DNA of 64,000 bases from an uncultured Lachnospiraceae bacterium (GTDB lineage Bacteria; Bacillota; Clostridia; Lachnospirales; Lachnospiraceae): NCBI GenBank assembly GCA_910578885.1, contig CAJTSH010000010.1, positions 1 to 64,000 on the forward strand, given 5' to 3'. Below the pieces are notes generated by a model. That model was given only the letters and a program-made list of their open reading frames with translations, did not search any database and had not been told where the DNA came from. Positions 51,335 through 60,480 of this stretch are shown piece after piece (the first letter of the stretch is position 1; each line of letters starts with the position of its first letter). A program made the translations under genes and the position numbers.

Positions 51335-52093
51335 CTATACGAAGTTTCCTATAAAACTTGCCCTATGTATGGGAGACGGTCCACATTTCTTCAAAGCTTC
51401 AATATGTGATTTGGAACCATATCCCTTATTGGATGCGAAATCATATTCCGGCATGACCTTGTCATACTCTTCCATCAGCCGGTCTCTCGTCACCTTGGCA
51501 ATGATGCTTGCCGCTCCGATAGAAATGCTTTTCGCATCCCCCTTTATGATCGGTATCTGCCTGATCTCTACACCCGGAATCGTTACCGCATCATTTAATA
51601 ATATATCGGGTTTCACAGACAGATTATTTATGGCTTCCCGCATCGCCTCATAGGTAGCCTGAAGAATATTGATTTCATCAATCCTTTCCGGTTCCACCCT
51701 GCCAATTCCAACCGCAACGGCTTGTTCCATAATGATTTCGTATAACTCTTCCCGCTTCTTTGCACTTAACTGCTTAGAATCATTGATATAGAGAATATTG
51801 CAGTCCTTCGGCAGAATCACAGCGCCCGCCACGACAGGTCCTGCCAGCGGTCCCCTTCCCACTTCATCAATTCCGCAAATATGTCCATAAGATGCGTATA
51901 AACGCTCATACTCTCCGAGCTTCCACGTCCGCTCCTTCTCCTCTTCCAGCTTTTTTAACCGTCTTCCTGCCTGCTCTACAAGCGCCCTGACTCCGCTTCT
52001 TTCATCTGTTTCATAGGCAGTTATAAAATGAGGCAGCATGGAATCCTCTGCTGCCTGTAATTCTGATTTAATCTCTCCGATTTTCCGCTTCAT
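51335..52093 (-). CDS. rnhB: Ribonuclease HII
   Basis: Removes RNA from RNA-DNA hybrids and mis-inserted ribonucleotides. 252 residues. Catalytic residues lie in GIDEVGRGPLAGPVVAGAVI (Asp76, Glu77); the later Asp is in DILLNDAVTIPG and the C-terminal GDAKSISIGAASIIAKVTRD is family-defining. The N-terminal 65-residue extension is common in Clostridia. Ribosome binding site GGAGAG precedes the ATG; lepB lies 15 bases upstream. Confidence 0.97.
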   Translation of the reverse strand: MKRKIGEIKSELQAAEDSMLPHFITAYETDERSGVRALVEQAGRRLKKLEEEKERTWKLGEYERLYASYGHICGIDEVGRGPLAGPVVAGAVILPKDCNILYINDSKQLSAKKREELYEIIMEQAVAVGIGRVEPERIDEINILQATYEAMREAINNLSVKPDILLNDAVTIPGVEIRQIPIIKGDAKSISIGAASIIAKVTRDRLMEEYDKVMPEYDFASNKGYGSKSHIEALKKCGPSPIHRASFIGNFV

Positions 52094-52108
52094 AGCGTCT
52101 CTCCATTC

Positions 52109-52675
52109 CTATCCGTGTTTTACGAAGCCGATCCGATTTATCGGATATATCCGAAACCATGCTTTACCGACAATCTCATACCTATGCACTCTTCCAACCA
52201 CATCTCCACGGCTGTCCTCGCTGTTATTCCGATTATCTCCCAGTACGTAATACTCATCCTCCCCAAGATCTATGATCTCTTCTGCCTCTTTGATAACTTC
52301 TAAACCATAGGATTCGCATAATTCTTCTCCGTTGACATAGATATATCCCTTTTCGTCAATCTGCACTCTCTCACCGGGCAGTCCGATGACTCGTTTGATA
52401 TAATACTTACTGTTTGTATTTTCATCCGGAAATACAACGACATCAAATCGCTCTGGTTCATGAAAGCGATAAGACAGCTTATCTATCAGCAGATGATCTC
52501 CGTCACTCAAAGCCGGTTCCATCGAAGAACCGCTTACTCCGGTCCGCTGTCCTACAAAGCGAATGACAACATATGTAAGCGCTATAACAATTACAAGATA
52601 CATCATGCACTCGAAAAATTTTCTTACTGTCCATTTGGCGGCTGCCCTTTTCTTATCCGATTGTTTCTCTCTCAT
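52109..52675 (-). CDS. lepB: Type I signal peptidase (second copy)
   Basis: Cleaves signal peptides at the outer membrane face. 188 residues from the ATG at 52675, 22 bases after the rbgA stop; the reading frame continues upstream to 52768, but that would overlap rbgA. One N-terminal membrane segment (FFECMMYLVIVIALTYVVIR) is followed by the catalytic Ser51 in GVSGSSMEPALSDGD, general base Lys94 in YYIKRVIGLPGE, and box E GDNRNNSEDSRGDVVGRVHR. It is one of two lepB genes flanking rbgA. Confidence 0.93.
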   Translation of the reverse strand: MREKQSDKKRAAAKWTVRKFFECMMYLVIVIALTYVVIRFVGQRTGVSGSSMEPALSDGDHLLIDKLSYRFHEPERFDVVVFPDENTNSKYYIKRVIGLPGERVQIDEKGYIYVNGEELCESYGLEVIKEAEEIIDLGEDEYYVLGDNRNNSEDSRGDVVGRVHRYEIVGKAWFRIYPINRIGFVKHG

Positions 52676-52697
52676 TGATGTCTTTCCACTCTCTATT

Positions 52698-53546
52698 TTA
52701 TGCTTCCTGCTCCGGCTTTTCAAGAGTAATTCTTCCGATTTTTCCCGCTCTGAATTCATCCAAAACAAGAGCCGCTGCTTTGCTGTAATCCAACTCGTTT
52801 CCCTTCTTTAAGCATTTTCGGTTCACTGCTATCTGCTCCAGCGCCTTTACTTCATCCACTTCCGTTATTTCGTAGCGTTCTTTCAGCAGACTTGGATACT
52901 GCTTCAGAAGATAGCGGAGCAGTTCCAGCGCCAATTCATCTATATTCAATATCTCGTCCTTAATGGAGCCAATCAACGCCAGCTTAAGACCTACGCTCTG
53001 ATCCTCAAATTTCGGCCAGAGGATTCCCGGCGTATCCAAAAGTTCCACATTCTTATTCAAACGAATCCATTGCTTTCCTTTTGTAACCCCCGGCTTATTT
53101 CCTGTTTTCGCACACGCCTTTCCCGCAAACGTATTGATGAAGGTGGATTTTCCCACATTTGGAATTCCTACCACCATCGCCCGCACCGGACGGTTCTTAA
53201 TACCTCGCTTTCGGTCCCGCTCCATTTTCTCCTTGCAGGCTTCTAAGATCACTGCCTGTACCGCTTTCATACCTCCGCGGTTTCTGGCGTCTATCCGCAC
53301 CGCATAGTACCCCCTTTTTTCGAAATAATGCATCCACGCCTCATTTGCTTTCTCATCTGCCAGATCCGCTTTATTCAAAAGAATCAGACGCGCCTTATTT
53401 CTCCCCAGCTCGTCAATATCCGGGTTCCTGCTGCCAAGCGGCACTCTTGCATCCACAAGCTCCACCACAAGATCTACTAACTTTATGTCTTCCTGCATCT
53501 GACGTTTTGCTTTCGTCATATGACCGGGATACCACTGAAACTGCAT
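52698..53546 (-). CDS. rbgA: Ribosome biogenesis GTPase RbgA (YlqF)
   Basis: Circularly permuted GTPase needed for late 50S assembly. 282 residues from the ATG at 53546 with AGGAGG upstream. The order is G4 (LLNKADLADE), then G1 GIPNVGKSTFI, then G3 DTPGILWPK, as required by the permuted family. N-terminus MQFQWYPGHMTKAKRQMQED is diagnostic. C-terminal ANTAR-like region about 195-280. Flanked by signal peptidase genes and in the conserved rplS-rbgA-rnhB neighbourhood. Confidence 0.97.
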   Translation of the reverse strand: MQFQWYPGHMTKAKRQMQEDIKLVDLVVELVDARVPLGSRNPDIDELGRNKARLILLNKADLADEKANEAWMHYFEKRGYYAVRIDARNRGGMKAVQAVILEACKEKMERDRKRGIKNRPVRAMVVGIPNVGKSTFINTFAGKACAKTGNKPGVTKGKQWIRLNKNVELLDTPGILWPKFEDQSVGLKLALIGSIKDEILNIDELALELLRYLLKQYPSLLKERYEITEVDEVKALEQIAVNRKCLKKGNELDYSKAAALVLDEFRAGKIGRITLEKPEQEA

Positions 53547-53551
53547 TTTAT

Positions 53552-53683
53552 TTCCTCCTAATATAATAATGTAACGGCACGCACCGCTTCGCGGCACCTG
53601 CCAAGTCGTCGGAAGGCATTCCAAAAATGCTTCGCATTTGCCTTCCTCCTAATATAATAATGTAACGGCACGCACCGCTTCGC
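53552..53683 (-). repeat. 41-bp direct repeats carrying the rbgA ribosome binding site
   Basis: The same 41 bases occur at 53552-53592 and 53643-53683, 91 bases apart, both including the AGGAGG of a start site. Between them sits a hairpin-forming GGCA...TGCC segment (53615-53643). On the coding strand the upstream copy's AGGAGG is followed by an ATG opening 23 codons that end in TAA, one base before the rbgA ATG. A fragment of the copy (TTCCTCCTA) also precedes at 53685-53693. Confidence 0.85.
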
Positions 53684-53690
53684 CTTCCTC

Positions 53691-54275
53691 CTACATAAAT
53701 CCAAATTTTCCAAAAGGCGAGATGATAAACCATGCCTTGCCGATAATATGTTCTTTTTTTACATTTCCGATATTGGAATACCTGCTGTCCTCACTATTGT
53801 TGCGGTTATCTCCCAGCACAAAATATTCATCCTCTCCTACGGTAAGTTCCTCCGCTGCAAGTCCCGCCTCTTCCATATTCTCACAATCTATCTCTTCTTT
53901 GTATTCTTTTCCATTGAGATAGAGTACGCCATCCTTAATCTGCACAGTATCGCCCGGAACGGCAATCACGCGCTTTACATAATAGTGGGACTTCTCATTG
54001 CCGTTTGGAAGAAATACAATGATATCTCCCGCCTTTGGATCCAGTACTTTATAAACAAAGCGGTTTACCAATATTTCATCACCGGCGTCTAAGGTCTTTG
54101 CCATAGATTGTCCCACCACGCTGGTGCGGAGCCCGATAAAATATACCAGTACAAATGCCGCAGCCAGAACAATGGCAATTTCCACTGCCCAGGTAAACAC
54201 TTCTTTAATCAATGGAATATTTAGCTTTTTTCGTTTCTTTCCAAAATTCAAACCGTTTACTTTATGTCTTTTCAT
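53691..54275 (-). CDS. lepB: Type I signal peptidase (first copy)
   Basis: 194 residues. A cytosolic N-terminus, one membrane segment (VEIAIVLAAAFVLVYFIGL, 31-49), catalytic Ser57 in SVVGQSMAKTL and Lys101 in YYVKRVIAVPGD; box E is LGDNRNNSEDSRYSNIG. It is about 40 percent identical by eye to the second copy at 52109-52675. Follows rplS, a neighbourhood known from other Firmicutes. Two signal peptidases suit a cell that secretes many large surface proteins. Confidence 0.96.
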   Translation of the reverse strand: MKRHKVNGLNFGKKRKKLNIPLIKEVFTWAVEIAIVLAAAFVLVYFIGLRTSVVGQSMAKTLDAGDEILVNRFVYKVLDPKAGDIIVFLPNGNEKSHYYVKRVIAVPGDTVQIKDGVLYLNGKEYKEEIDCENMEEAGLAAEELTVGEDEYFVLGDNRNNSEDSRYSNIGNVKKEHIIGKAWFIISPFGKFGFM

Positions 54276-54341
54276 TTCTCAACCTCATATACTTTAACGC
54301 TTTAAAGCAACAAGTTCATTCCTGTAATATGTAATACAAGA

Positions 54342-54372
54342 AGAGGGACAATACACATTGTAATGTCCCTCT
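54342..54372 (-). terminator. Hairpin downstream of rplS
   Basis: AGAGGGACA pairs with TGTCCCTCT (54364-54372 with 54342-54350) on the minus strand, followed by TCTTGTATTAC. It lies nine bases after the rplS stop. Weak U tract; partial termination before lepB is likely. Confidence 0.65.
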
Positions 54373-54380
54373 GGCAGTTC

Positions 54381-54734
54381 TTATTTTACTAACTCTTTTA
54401 CTTTCGCTCTCTTACCTACGCGACCTCTTAAGTAAGTAAGTTTTGCTCTTCTTACCTTACCTCTTCTTACAACTTCCACTTTTTCAACGTTCGGAGAGTG
54501 TAACGGCCAAGTCTTCTCAACGCCTACACCGTTAGAGAACTTACGAACGGTAAATGTCTCACGGTTGCTTCCGCCCTGCTTCTTTAATACGATCCCTTCA
54601 AAAACCTGAATTCTTTCACGGTTTCCCTCTTTGATCTTCGCATATACCTTAATGGTATCTCCCACGCGGAATTCCGGTGCGTCTGCCTTTAACTGCTCTG
54701 CTTCAATGCTCTTAATGATTTCGCTTGCGTTCAT
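54381..54734 (-). CDS. rplS: 50S ribosomal protein L19
   Basis: Large-subunit protein at the 30S-50S interface, 117 residues from the ATG at 54734, which has AGGAGG seven bases upstream. FRVGDTIKVYAKIKEGNRER and VFEGIVLKKQGG mark the family; it ends in KLTYLRGRVGKRAKVKELVK. The in-frame start 90 bases upstream lies in the leader and has no site. It has its own strong promoter immediately after nifJ. Confidence 0.98.
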   Translation of the reverse strand: MNASEIIKSIEAEQLKADAPEFRVGDTIKVYAKIKEGNRERIQVFEGIVLKKQGGSNRETFTVRKFSNGVGVEKTWPLHSPNVEKVEVVRRGKVRRAKLTYLRGRVGKRAKVKELVK

Positions 54735-54814
54735 TTTGTGACCTCCTGATTCTTTAGATGTTCTTAATACTATTACGTAACAGAGGACCATCGACTTAAT
54801 TTCACAACGGATTG

Positions 54815-54843
54815 ATTTTATCACAAACTAAGACATGCGTCAA
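54815..54843 (-). promoter_or_regulatory. Promoter of rplS
   Basis: TTGACG (54838-54843), a 17-base spacer and TAAAAT (54815-54820) on the minus strand, about 80 bases before the rplS start codon. Good match to consensus. It lies in the short gap after the nifJ stop. Confidence 0.82.
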
Positions 54844-54854
54844 CTTATTTTTCA

Positions 54855-57800
54855 TCAGACCGCCCGTTCCCCATCCGAAAGGGCTTTCCAATACCGGTAT
54901 TTCTCCATTGCCTGTTCGTGCGCTTTGTGGAACAATTCCTCCGCACGCGCCTTATCCTGACGCATCAGGGCATTGTAACGGACTTCTCCGTTTAAGAATT
55001 CCTGATAATCTCCGCTCGGTTCCTTGCTGTCGAGGATAAACGGATTCTCTCCCTTCTCTCGTTTCCAAGGCTGATATCTGAAATTATACCAGTATCCCGC
55101 TTCGACCGCAAGCTTCTCTTCCAACTGCGCTTTTCCCATTCCCGCCTTGATTCCATGACTGATACATGGCGCATAAGCTATGATAAGCGAAGGTCCCGGG
55201 TAACTCTCTGCTTCCGCGAACGCCTTGACGCACTGGTTATAATCCGCGCCCATAGCAACCTGCGCCACATAGATATATCCGTAGCTCATAGCAATTGCTG
55301 CAAGATCTTTTTTCTTTACTCCTTTTCCCGTTGCCGCAAATTTCGCAACTGCTCCGAGCGGCGTTGCCTTTGATGACTGTCCGCCGGTATTGGAATATAT
55401 CTCTGTGTCAAATACCAGAAGATTGATATCTGCGCCGGAGGCAAGCACATGATCTACGCCGCCGTATCCGATATCATAGGCGAAACCGTCTCCTCCGAAA
55501 ATCCACTGGGATTTCTTGGAAAGATAATCCTTCTCCTTTAAAATATCGGCTGAAAGCTCGCAGTCACACTTGTTTAATTCCTGTATCAGTCTTTCGGACG
55601 CCTGCCGGTTTTCTTTTCCATTCCCATAAGTTTCAACCCAGTTTTGAATTGCTTCTATCAGAGGCTGCACAGGCTTCATGTCATCCGTCTTTCCCGTCTT
55701 TAAGACCTTTTTCATCCGCTCTAACTTCTGCCGCAGCTTTTCGCGGATTGCATTCTGTGCAAGCAGCATTCCATATCCAAATTCCGCCGCATCTTCAAAT
55801 AAAGAATTTGACCATGCCGGTCCTTTTCCTTCCCGATTGACAGTATACGGTGTAGACGGTGAAGAATTTCCCCAGATGGAGGAGCAGCCGGTAGCATTTG
55901 CAATATACATCCGCTCCCCGAATAGCTGGGTCACCAGTTTCGCATAAGGCGTTTCTCCGCAGCCGCCGCAGGCGCCGGAGAACTCCAGCAGCGGCTGGCG
56001 GAACTGGCTTCCTTTTACGCTCTCTGCCGAGAATTTTTCCAAAACTGCCGGCTTCTCCGGCAAGGTTCTTCCATAGTCAAAATAAATCTGCTCCCCAACA
56101 TTTTCCTGAAAGCTCTGCATCGTAATTGCTTTTCCCTTTGCCGGACAGCACTCGACGCAGGAACCGCATCCGGTGCAGTCAAGAGCCGAGGTTACGATGG
56201 CAAACTTATAATCATGCATCCCGTTCATCGGAAGCATCTTCATTCTCTCCGGCGCCGCAAAAGACTCCTTCTCATCCATGACTACCGGGCGGATGACAGC
56301 ATGTGGGCACACATAGGAGCAGATTCCGCACTGGATACATTTTTCCGGCTCCCAGACCGGGATGGAAACGGCAACTCCCCTCTTTTCATATGCCGCCGTT
56401 CCCAGAGGCGTCCTTCCATCCGCATAAGGTTCTACGTCTGCCACCGTCAGCTCGTTTCCCTTCTGTGCAGATACTGCCTGCTGGATATTTCTGACAAAAT
56501 CCAAAACTTCTTTTTGCCCATCCGCAGACTGTTTTTCTGTCTGCATTCCGTCCTCCTGCTCCGACAGTTTCTCCCAAGTGTTCACATCCACTTTATCATC
56601 GGGACAATGCTTCCATTCCTCCGGTATTTCCACTTTGACCGCCTGCGTGGCTCCTGCATCAATTGCCGCATGGTTTTTTGCAACCACATCCTCCCCTTTT
56701 CTTCCATAAGTTGCCGTTGCCGCATCTTTCATCCACTGCTTCGCCTGTTCCAGCGGAATGATTTCCGTCAGAGCGAAGAATGCTGCCTGTAAAATCGTAT
56801 TGATTCTGGTAGGTCCCATTCCGGTTTCCATTCCCAGCTTTACGCCGTCTATGATATAGAACTGGATTTCATTTTCAGCCAGAAAACGTTTCATCTGACC
56901 GGGTAAATGTTCCTCCAGCTCCTCTGGTTTCCACGGGCAGTTTAAAAGGAAGGTTCCTCCCTTTACCAGCTCGCCGACCATGTCATATTTACGCAGATAA
57001 GAAGGGTTATGGCATGCCACAAAATCCGCCTGCTGAATCAGATAGGTAGACTTTATCGGCGTTGTTCCAAAGCGCAGATGGGACATCGTAACGCCGCCGC
57101 TCTTTTTGGAGTCGTAATCAAAATACGCCTGTACATACATATCCGTATGATCTCCGATAATTTTGATGGAGTTTTTATTTGCCCCAACGGTTCCGTCCGC
57201 TCCCAGTCCCCAGAACTTGCAATTCGTCGTACCTTCCAAACTGGTCTGGGGTTCCTGCCCGACCGGAAGGGAAAGCCCCGTTACATCATCTACGATTCCA
57301 ATGGTAAACTGTTTTTTCTCCTCGTTCTGATAAACAGCCATGATCTGCCCCGGCGTCGTATCCTTAGAGCCTAGTCCATAGCGTCCTCCAAAGACCGGAA
57401 CTTTTTCAAAGTCAGTTCCCTTTAAAGCGCTGACGACATCCTGATAGAGCGGTTCGCCCACAGAGCCAGGTTCCTTCGTCCGGTCCAGCACATAAATCTG
57501 CTCTACGCTCTTTGGAAGAGCCCGCAGAAAATCATCTACGGCAAAAGGACGGTACAGACGGACTTTTACCAAGCCATAACTCCCGCCTTCTTTGGACATC
57601 AGATAATCGATTGTTTCTTCTATCGTCTCGCAGACAGATCCCATCGCTACGATGACCTTTTTCGCATCTTTGTCTCCATAGAAATCAAAGAGGTGATAAT
57701 CCGTGCCGATTTTCCGGTTGATTAATTCCATGCACTCTTTTACGATTGCAGGCAAATCATTGTAACCCTTGTTGCATGCCTCTCTGGTCTGGAAGAAGAT

Positions 57801-58469
57801 ATCCGGATTCTGCGCGCTTCCCATTTCACAGGGGTGCTCCGGTGAAAGCGCCTGCTTCCTGAAATCCTCCACTGCCTGCACATCCATCAGCTCCGCCAAG
57901 TCCTCATATTCCCATGTTTCAATCTTCTGTATCTCATGCGAGGTACGGAATCCGTCAAAAAAGTTGATAAAGGGCATTCTTCCTCGGATTGCCGCCATAT
58001 GTGCCACCGGCGTCAGGTCCATGACCTCCTGCACCGAGGACTCGCATAACATTGCAACGCCGGTCTGACGGCAGGCGTAAATATCGGAATGGTCGCCGAA
58101 AATGCTTAAAGCATGGCTGGCAATCGCGCGCGCCGACACGTCAAATACTCCTGGAAGCCTCTCTCCCGCCATCTTATAAAGATTCGGTATCATCAGCAGA
58201 AGTCCCTGCGAGGCGGTGAAGGTCGTTGTCAATGCCCCCGCCGCAAGGGAGCCGTGTACCGCTCCTGCCGCGCCTGCCTCAGACTGCATTTCTGTCACCT
58301 GCACCTGCTGCCCGAATATGTTCGTCCGTCCCATTGCCGCCCATTCATCCGTTACTTCTGCCATGACCGTAGACGGGGTGATAGGATAAATCGCCGCAAC
58401 ATCCGTATATGCATAGGAAACATGTGCCGCTGCATGATTTCCGTCCATTGTTTTCATTTTCCGTTTCAT
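54855..58469 (-). CDS. nifJ: Pyruvate:ferredoxin (flavodoxin) oxidoreductase
   Basis: Single-chain PFOR converting pyruvate and CoA to acetyl-CoA, CO2 and reduced ferredoxin, central to anaerobic fermentation. 1,204 residues from the ATG at 58469 (AAGGAGG upstream). Order: domain I with TDVAAIYPITPSTVMAE, central domain, two 4Fe-4S motifs CIQCGICSYVCPHAVIRP and CTGCGSCVECCPAKGK (about residues 690-765), and the C-terminal TPP-binding domain with GACGGCGETPYAKL, GDGFAYDIGYGGVDHVLASG and EIYSNTGGQSSKATPLG. Length matches the Desulfovibrio/Clostridium type. Probably monocistronic. Confidence 0.98.
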   Translation of the reverse strand: MKRKMKTMDGNHAAAHVSYAYTDVAAIYPITPSTVMAEVTDEWAAMGRTNIFGQQVQVTEMQSEAGAAGAVHGSLAAGALTTTFTASQGLLLMIPNLYKMAGERLPGVFDVSARAIASHALSIFGDHSDIYACRQTGVAMLCESSVQEVMDLTPVAHMAAIRGRMPFINFFDGFRTSHEIQKIETWEYEDLAELMDVQAVEDFRKQALSPEHPCEMGSAQNPDIFFQTREACNKGYNDLPAIVKECMELINRKIGTDYHLFDFYGDKDAKKVIVAMGSVCETIEETIDYLMSKEGGSYGLVKVRLYRPFAVDDFLRALPKSVEQIYVLDRTKEPGSVGEPLYQDVVSALKGTDFEKVPVFGGRYGLGSKDTTPGQIMAVYQNEEKKQFTIGIVDDVTGLSLPVGQEPQTSLEGTTNCKFWGLGADGTVGANKNSIKIIGDHTDMYVQAYFDYDSKKSGGVTMSHLRFGTTPIKSTYLIQQADFVACHNPSYLRKYDMVGELVKGGTFLLNCPWKPEELEEHLPGQMKRFLAENEIQFYIIDGVKLGMETGMGPTRINTILQAAFFALTEIIPLEQAKQWMKDAATATYGRKGEDVVAKNHAAIDAGATQAVKVEIPEEWKHCPDDKVDVNTWEKLSEQEDGMQTEKQSADGQKEVLDFVRNIQQAVSAQKGNELTVADVEPYADGRTPLGTAAYEKRGVAVSIPVWEPEKCIQCGICSYVCPHAVIRPVVMDEKESFAAPERMKMLPMNGMHDYKFAIVTSALDCTGCGSCVECCPAKGKAITMQSFQENVGEQIYFDYGRTLPEKPAVLEKFSAESVKGSQFRQPLLEFSGACGGCGETPYAKLVTQLFGERMYIANATGCSSIWGNSSPSTPYTVNREGKGPAWSNSLFEDAAEFGYGMLLAQNAIREKLRQKLERMKKVLKTGKTDDMKPVQPLIEAIQNWVETYGNGKENRQASERLIQELNKCDCELSADILKEKDYLSKKSQWIFGGDGFAYDIGYGGVDHVLASGADINLLVFDTEIYSNTGGQSSKATPLGAVAKFAATGKGVKKKDLAAIAMSYGYIYVAQVAMGADYNQCVKAFAEAESYPGPSLIIAYAPCISHGIKAGMGKAQLEEKLAVEAGYWYNFRYQPWKREKGENPFILDSKEPSGDYQEFLNGEVRYNALMRQDKARAEELFHKAHEQAMEKYRYWKALSDGERAV

Positions 58470-58504
58470 ATTTTCCTCCTTTTGGCGCGCTTTTTGCGCC
58501 ATTC

Positions 58505-58540
58505 AGGTAGATTTGGAAGTTCTACTTCCAAACTTTACCT
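58505..58540. promoter_or_regulatory. Large inverted repeat in the nifJ leader
   Basis: TTTGGAAGT (58512-58520) and ACTTCCAAA (58524-58532) are a perfect inverted repeat around TCT, itself framed by AGGTA (58505-58509) and TACCT (58536-58540). It lies about 36 to 71 bases upstream of the nifJ ATG. As DNA it could be an operator; as RNA a hairpin ahead of the ribosome binding site. No protein can be assigned. Confidence 0.7.
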
Positions 58541-58641
58541 CAATTCTTTGTATTTCCTTTGATATGAAAATATAATTCCCATATTTTACAAAAACATGCA
58601 GTCTCTATTGATTTCCGTATTGGCTCATAACAAGAAATTTC

Positions 58642-58670
58642 TTGACCCATGTATCAGCCAGTGATAGAAT
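58642..58670 (+). promoter_or_regulatory. Promoter of the SulP transporter gene
   Basis: TTGACC (58642-58647), a 17-base spacer and TAGAAT (58665-58670), with a transcription start expected around 58677 and the ATG at 58709. Each box has one mismatch to consensus. Confidence 0.82.
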
Positions 58671-58708
58671 TCAAGTCTGGATTATATTTTTACAGAGGAG
58701 AATTTATT

Positions 58709-60355
58709 ATGGAAACGTTAAGACCAAAGCTTTTTGAAGTGATGAAGCATTATTCAAAAGAACAGCTCATCAAAGATATCATTTCCGGCATCATTGTTGC
58801 AATTATCGCGCTGCCCCTTTCTATCGCCCTTGCGATTGCCTCGGGCGTTGCACCGGAGTGCGGACTTTATACTGCTATTATCGCCGGATTTTTTATCTCG
58901 TTTTTCGGCGGAAGCCGGGTACAGATCGGAGGCCCTACCGCCGCCTTTGTTGTCATCATCTATGGAATTGTCATGGAATATCAATTGGATGGATTAATTG
59001 TAGCAACAATTCTGGCGGGCATTTTCCTGATTATTATGGGACTCTGCAAGTTCGGTTCTCTGATCAAGTACATTCCCTATACAATTACCACCGGGTTTAC
59101 CTGTGGTATCGGCGTAAGCCTTTTGGTTGGACAGTTCAAAGATTTTCTTGGGCTTTCTATGGGCGCCGTTCCTTCGGAATTCCTGCAAAAATTGAACGCC
59201 TATGCAAAAAATATTTCTACGGTAAATGTTACTGCTCTTTTGGTCGGGCTTCTGGCTCTGGCTATTTTAATCATCTGCCCGAAGATTACTGACAAAATTC
59301 CCGGCTCTCTCGTCGCAATCATCATTACGACGTTATTGGTAAAATTTGCGGATCTTCCGGTCAATACGATTGGCAGTGTCTATGGGGAATTATCCTCCGA
59401 ACTGCCCCTGCCGCATCTTCCGTCCGTCAGCTTTGCCATGATTCAGAAGTTGATCTCGCCTGCATTTACCATCGCTTTGCTTGCCGGCATTGAATCTCTG
59501 CTCTCCTGTGTCGTATCCGACGGTATGATTGGAGATAAGCACAATTCCAACGCAGAGTTAATCGGTCAGGGACTTGGAAATATCTTTTCCGGTCTCTTCG
59601 GCGGAATTCCCGCCACAGGCGCCATTGCAAGGACAGCCGCAAATGTAAAGAACGGCGGACGCACGCCGATTGCCGGCATTGTACACAGCATAACTTTACT
59701 GATCATCCTGCTGGTACTGATGCCACTCGCCGCTCTGATTCCTATGACGAGCCTTGCGGCAGTTTTAATCATGGTCGCTTGGAATATGTGCGACTGGTCC
59801 ACCTTCTTGCGTCTGGCAAAGACTGCACCAAAGAGTGACATTATCGTTCTGATTGGAACTTTTCTTCTGACCGTCATTTTTGACCTCGTAGTTGCCATTG
59901 AAGTAGGCGTTGTGGTTTCCGCTCTTTTATTTATGAAGCGTATGGCGGAAGTTACCGATATCAAATCCTGGAAATATGTGGAGGAACCGGATACTCCGGC
60001 AGATGAAGCTGAAAAACTGCTCTCCATCCCAAAGGAAATCCGTGTATTTGAAATCAGCGGTCCGATGTTCTTTGCAGCTGCCGACCATCTGTCAAAGATC
60101 GATTCCAAAAACTATACGCATGTGATTATTATCCGTATGCGCAGCGTTCCCGCTATTGACGCAAGCGCTATGCACTCTTTGCATAATCTGGCAGACCGCG
60201 CCAAAAAGAAAGGGATTTACTTGGTATTTTCCCATGTAAACAGTCAGCCGATGTCTGTCATGAAAAAGGATGGCTTTTATTACAAGATTGGCGAAGAAAA
60301 CTTCCAGCCGGATATTGCGGCTGCGATTGAACATGCGAAAGCCCTGTTAGAATAA
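58709..60355 (+). CDS. SulP-family anion transporter with STAS domain
   Basis: 548 residues from the ATG at 58709 (GAGGAG upstream); a start at 58649 overlaps the promoter. Membrane domain of 12-14 helices with the SLC26/SulP signature LPLSIALAIASGVAPECGLY near the N-terminus and GGIPATGAIARTAANVKNGG later. A cytosolic STAS domain fills roughly 430-548 (IRVFEISGPMFFAAADHL, then HVIIIRMRSVPAIDASAMHS). The family moves sulfate, bicarbonate or other anions; which one cannot be read here. The gene stands alone in opposite orientation to its neighbours. Confidence 0.95.
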   Translation: METLRPKLFEVMKHYSKEQLIKDIISGIIVAIIALPLSIALAIASGVAPECGLYTAIIAGFFISFFGGSRVQIGGPTAAFVVIIYGIVMEYQLDGLIVATILAGIFLIIMGLCKFGSLIKYIPYTITTGFTCGIGVSLLVGQFKDFLGLSMGAVPSEFLQKLNAYAKNISTVNVTALLVGLLALAILIICPKITDKIPGSLVAIIITTLLVKFADLPVNTIGSVYGELSSELPLPHLPSVSFAMIQKLISPAFTIALLAGIESLLSCVVSDGMIGDKHNSNAELIGQGLGNIFSGLFGGIPATGAIARTAANVKNGGRTPIAGIVHSITLLIILLVLMPLAALIPMTSLAAVLIMVAWNMCDWSTFLRLAKTAPKSDIIVLIGTFLLTVIFDLVVAIEVGVVVSALLFMKRMAEVTDIKSWKYVEEPDTPADEAEKLLSIPKEIRVFEISGPMFFAAADHLSKIDSKNYTHVIIIRMRSVPAIDASAMHSLHNLADRAKKKGIYLVFSHVNSQPMSVMKKDGFYYKIGEENFQPDIAAAIEHAKALLE

Positions 60356-60412
60356 TTTTTTTAACGTATATACTTAACAGCGGTAATTTTAGTTTACCGC
60401 CAGCGCATAGAA

Positions 60413-60450
60413 AGAGCCTGCAGCATTCCTTTCGGTTTGCTGCAGGCTCT
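60413..60450. terminator. Terminator between SulP and GH16 genes
   Basis: Perfect 13-bp stem AGAGCCTGCAGCA/TGCTGCAGGCTCT (60413-60425 with 60438-60450, 12-base loop), followed on the plus strand by GCTATCTTTT. It lies 57 bases after the SulP stop and 31 bases after the convergent GH16 stop. Probably bidirectional. Confidence 0.85.
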
Positions 60451-60480
60451 GCTATCTTTTCGTATTTTATTTTCCGCTTC

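Noticed and set aside
52676..52768. Upstream extension of the second lepB gene into rbgA (start MFWMNSE).
   Set aside because: It would overlap rbgA by about 70 bases and adds no signal-peptidase sequence; the ATG at 52675 gives a normal-length enzyme.
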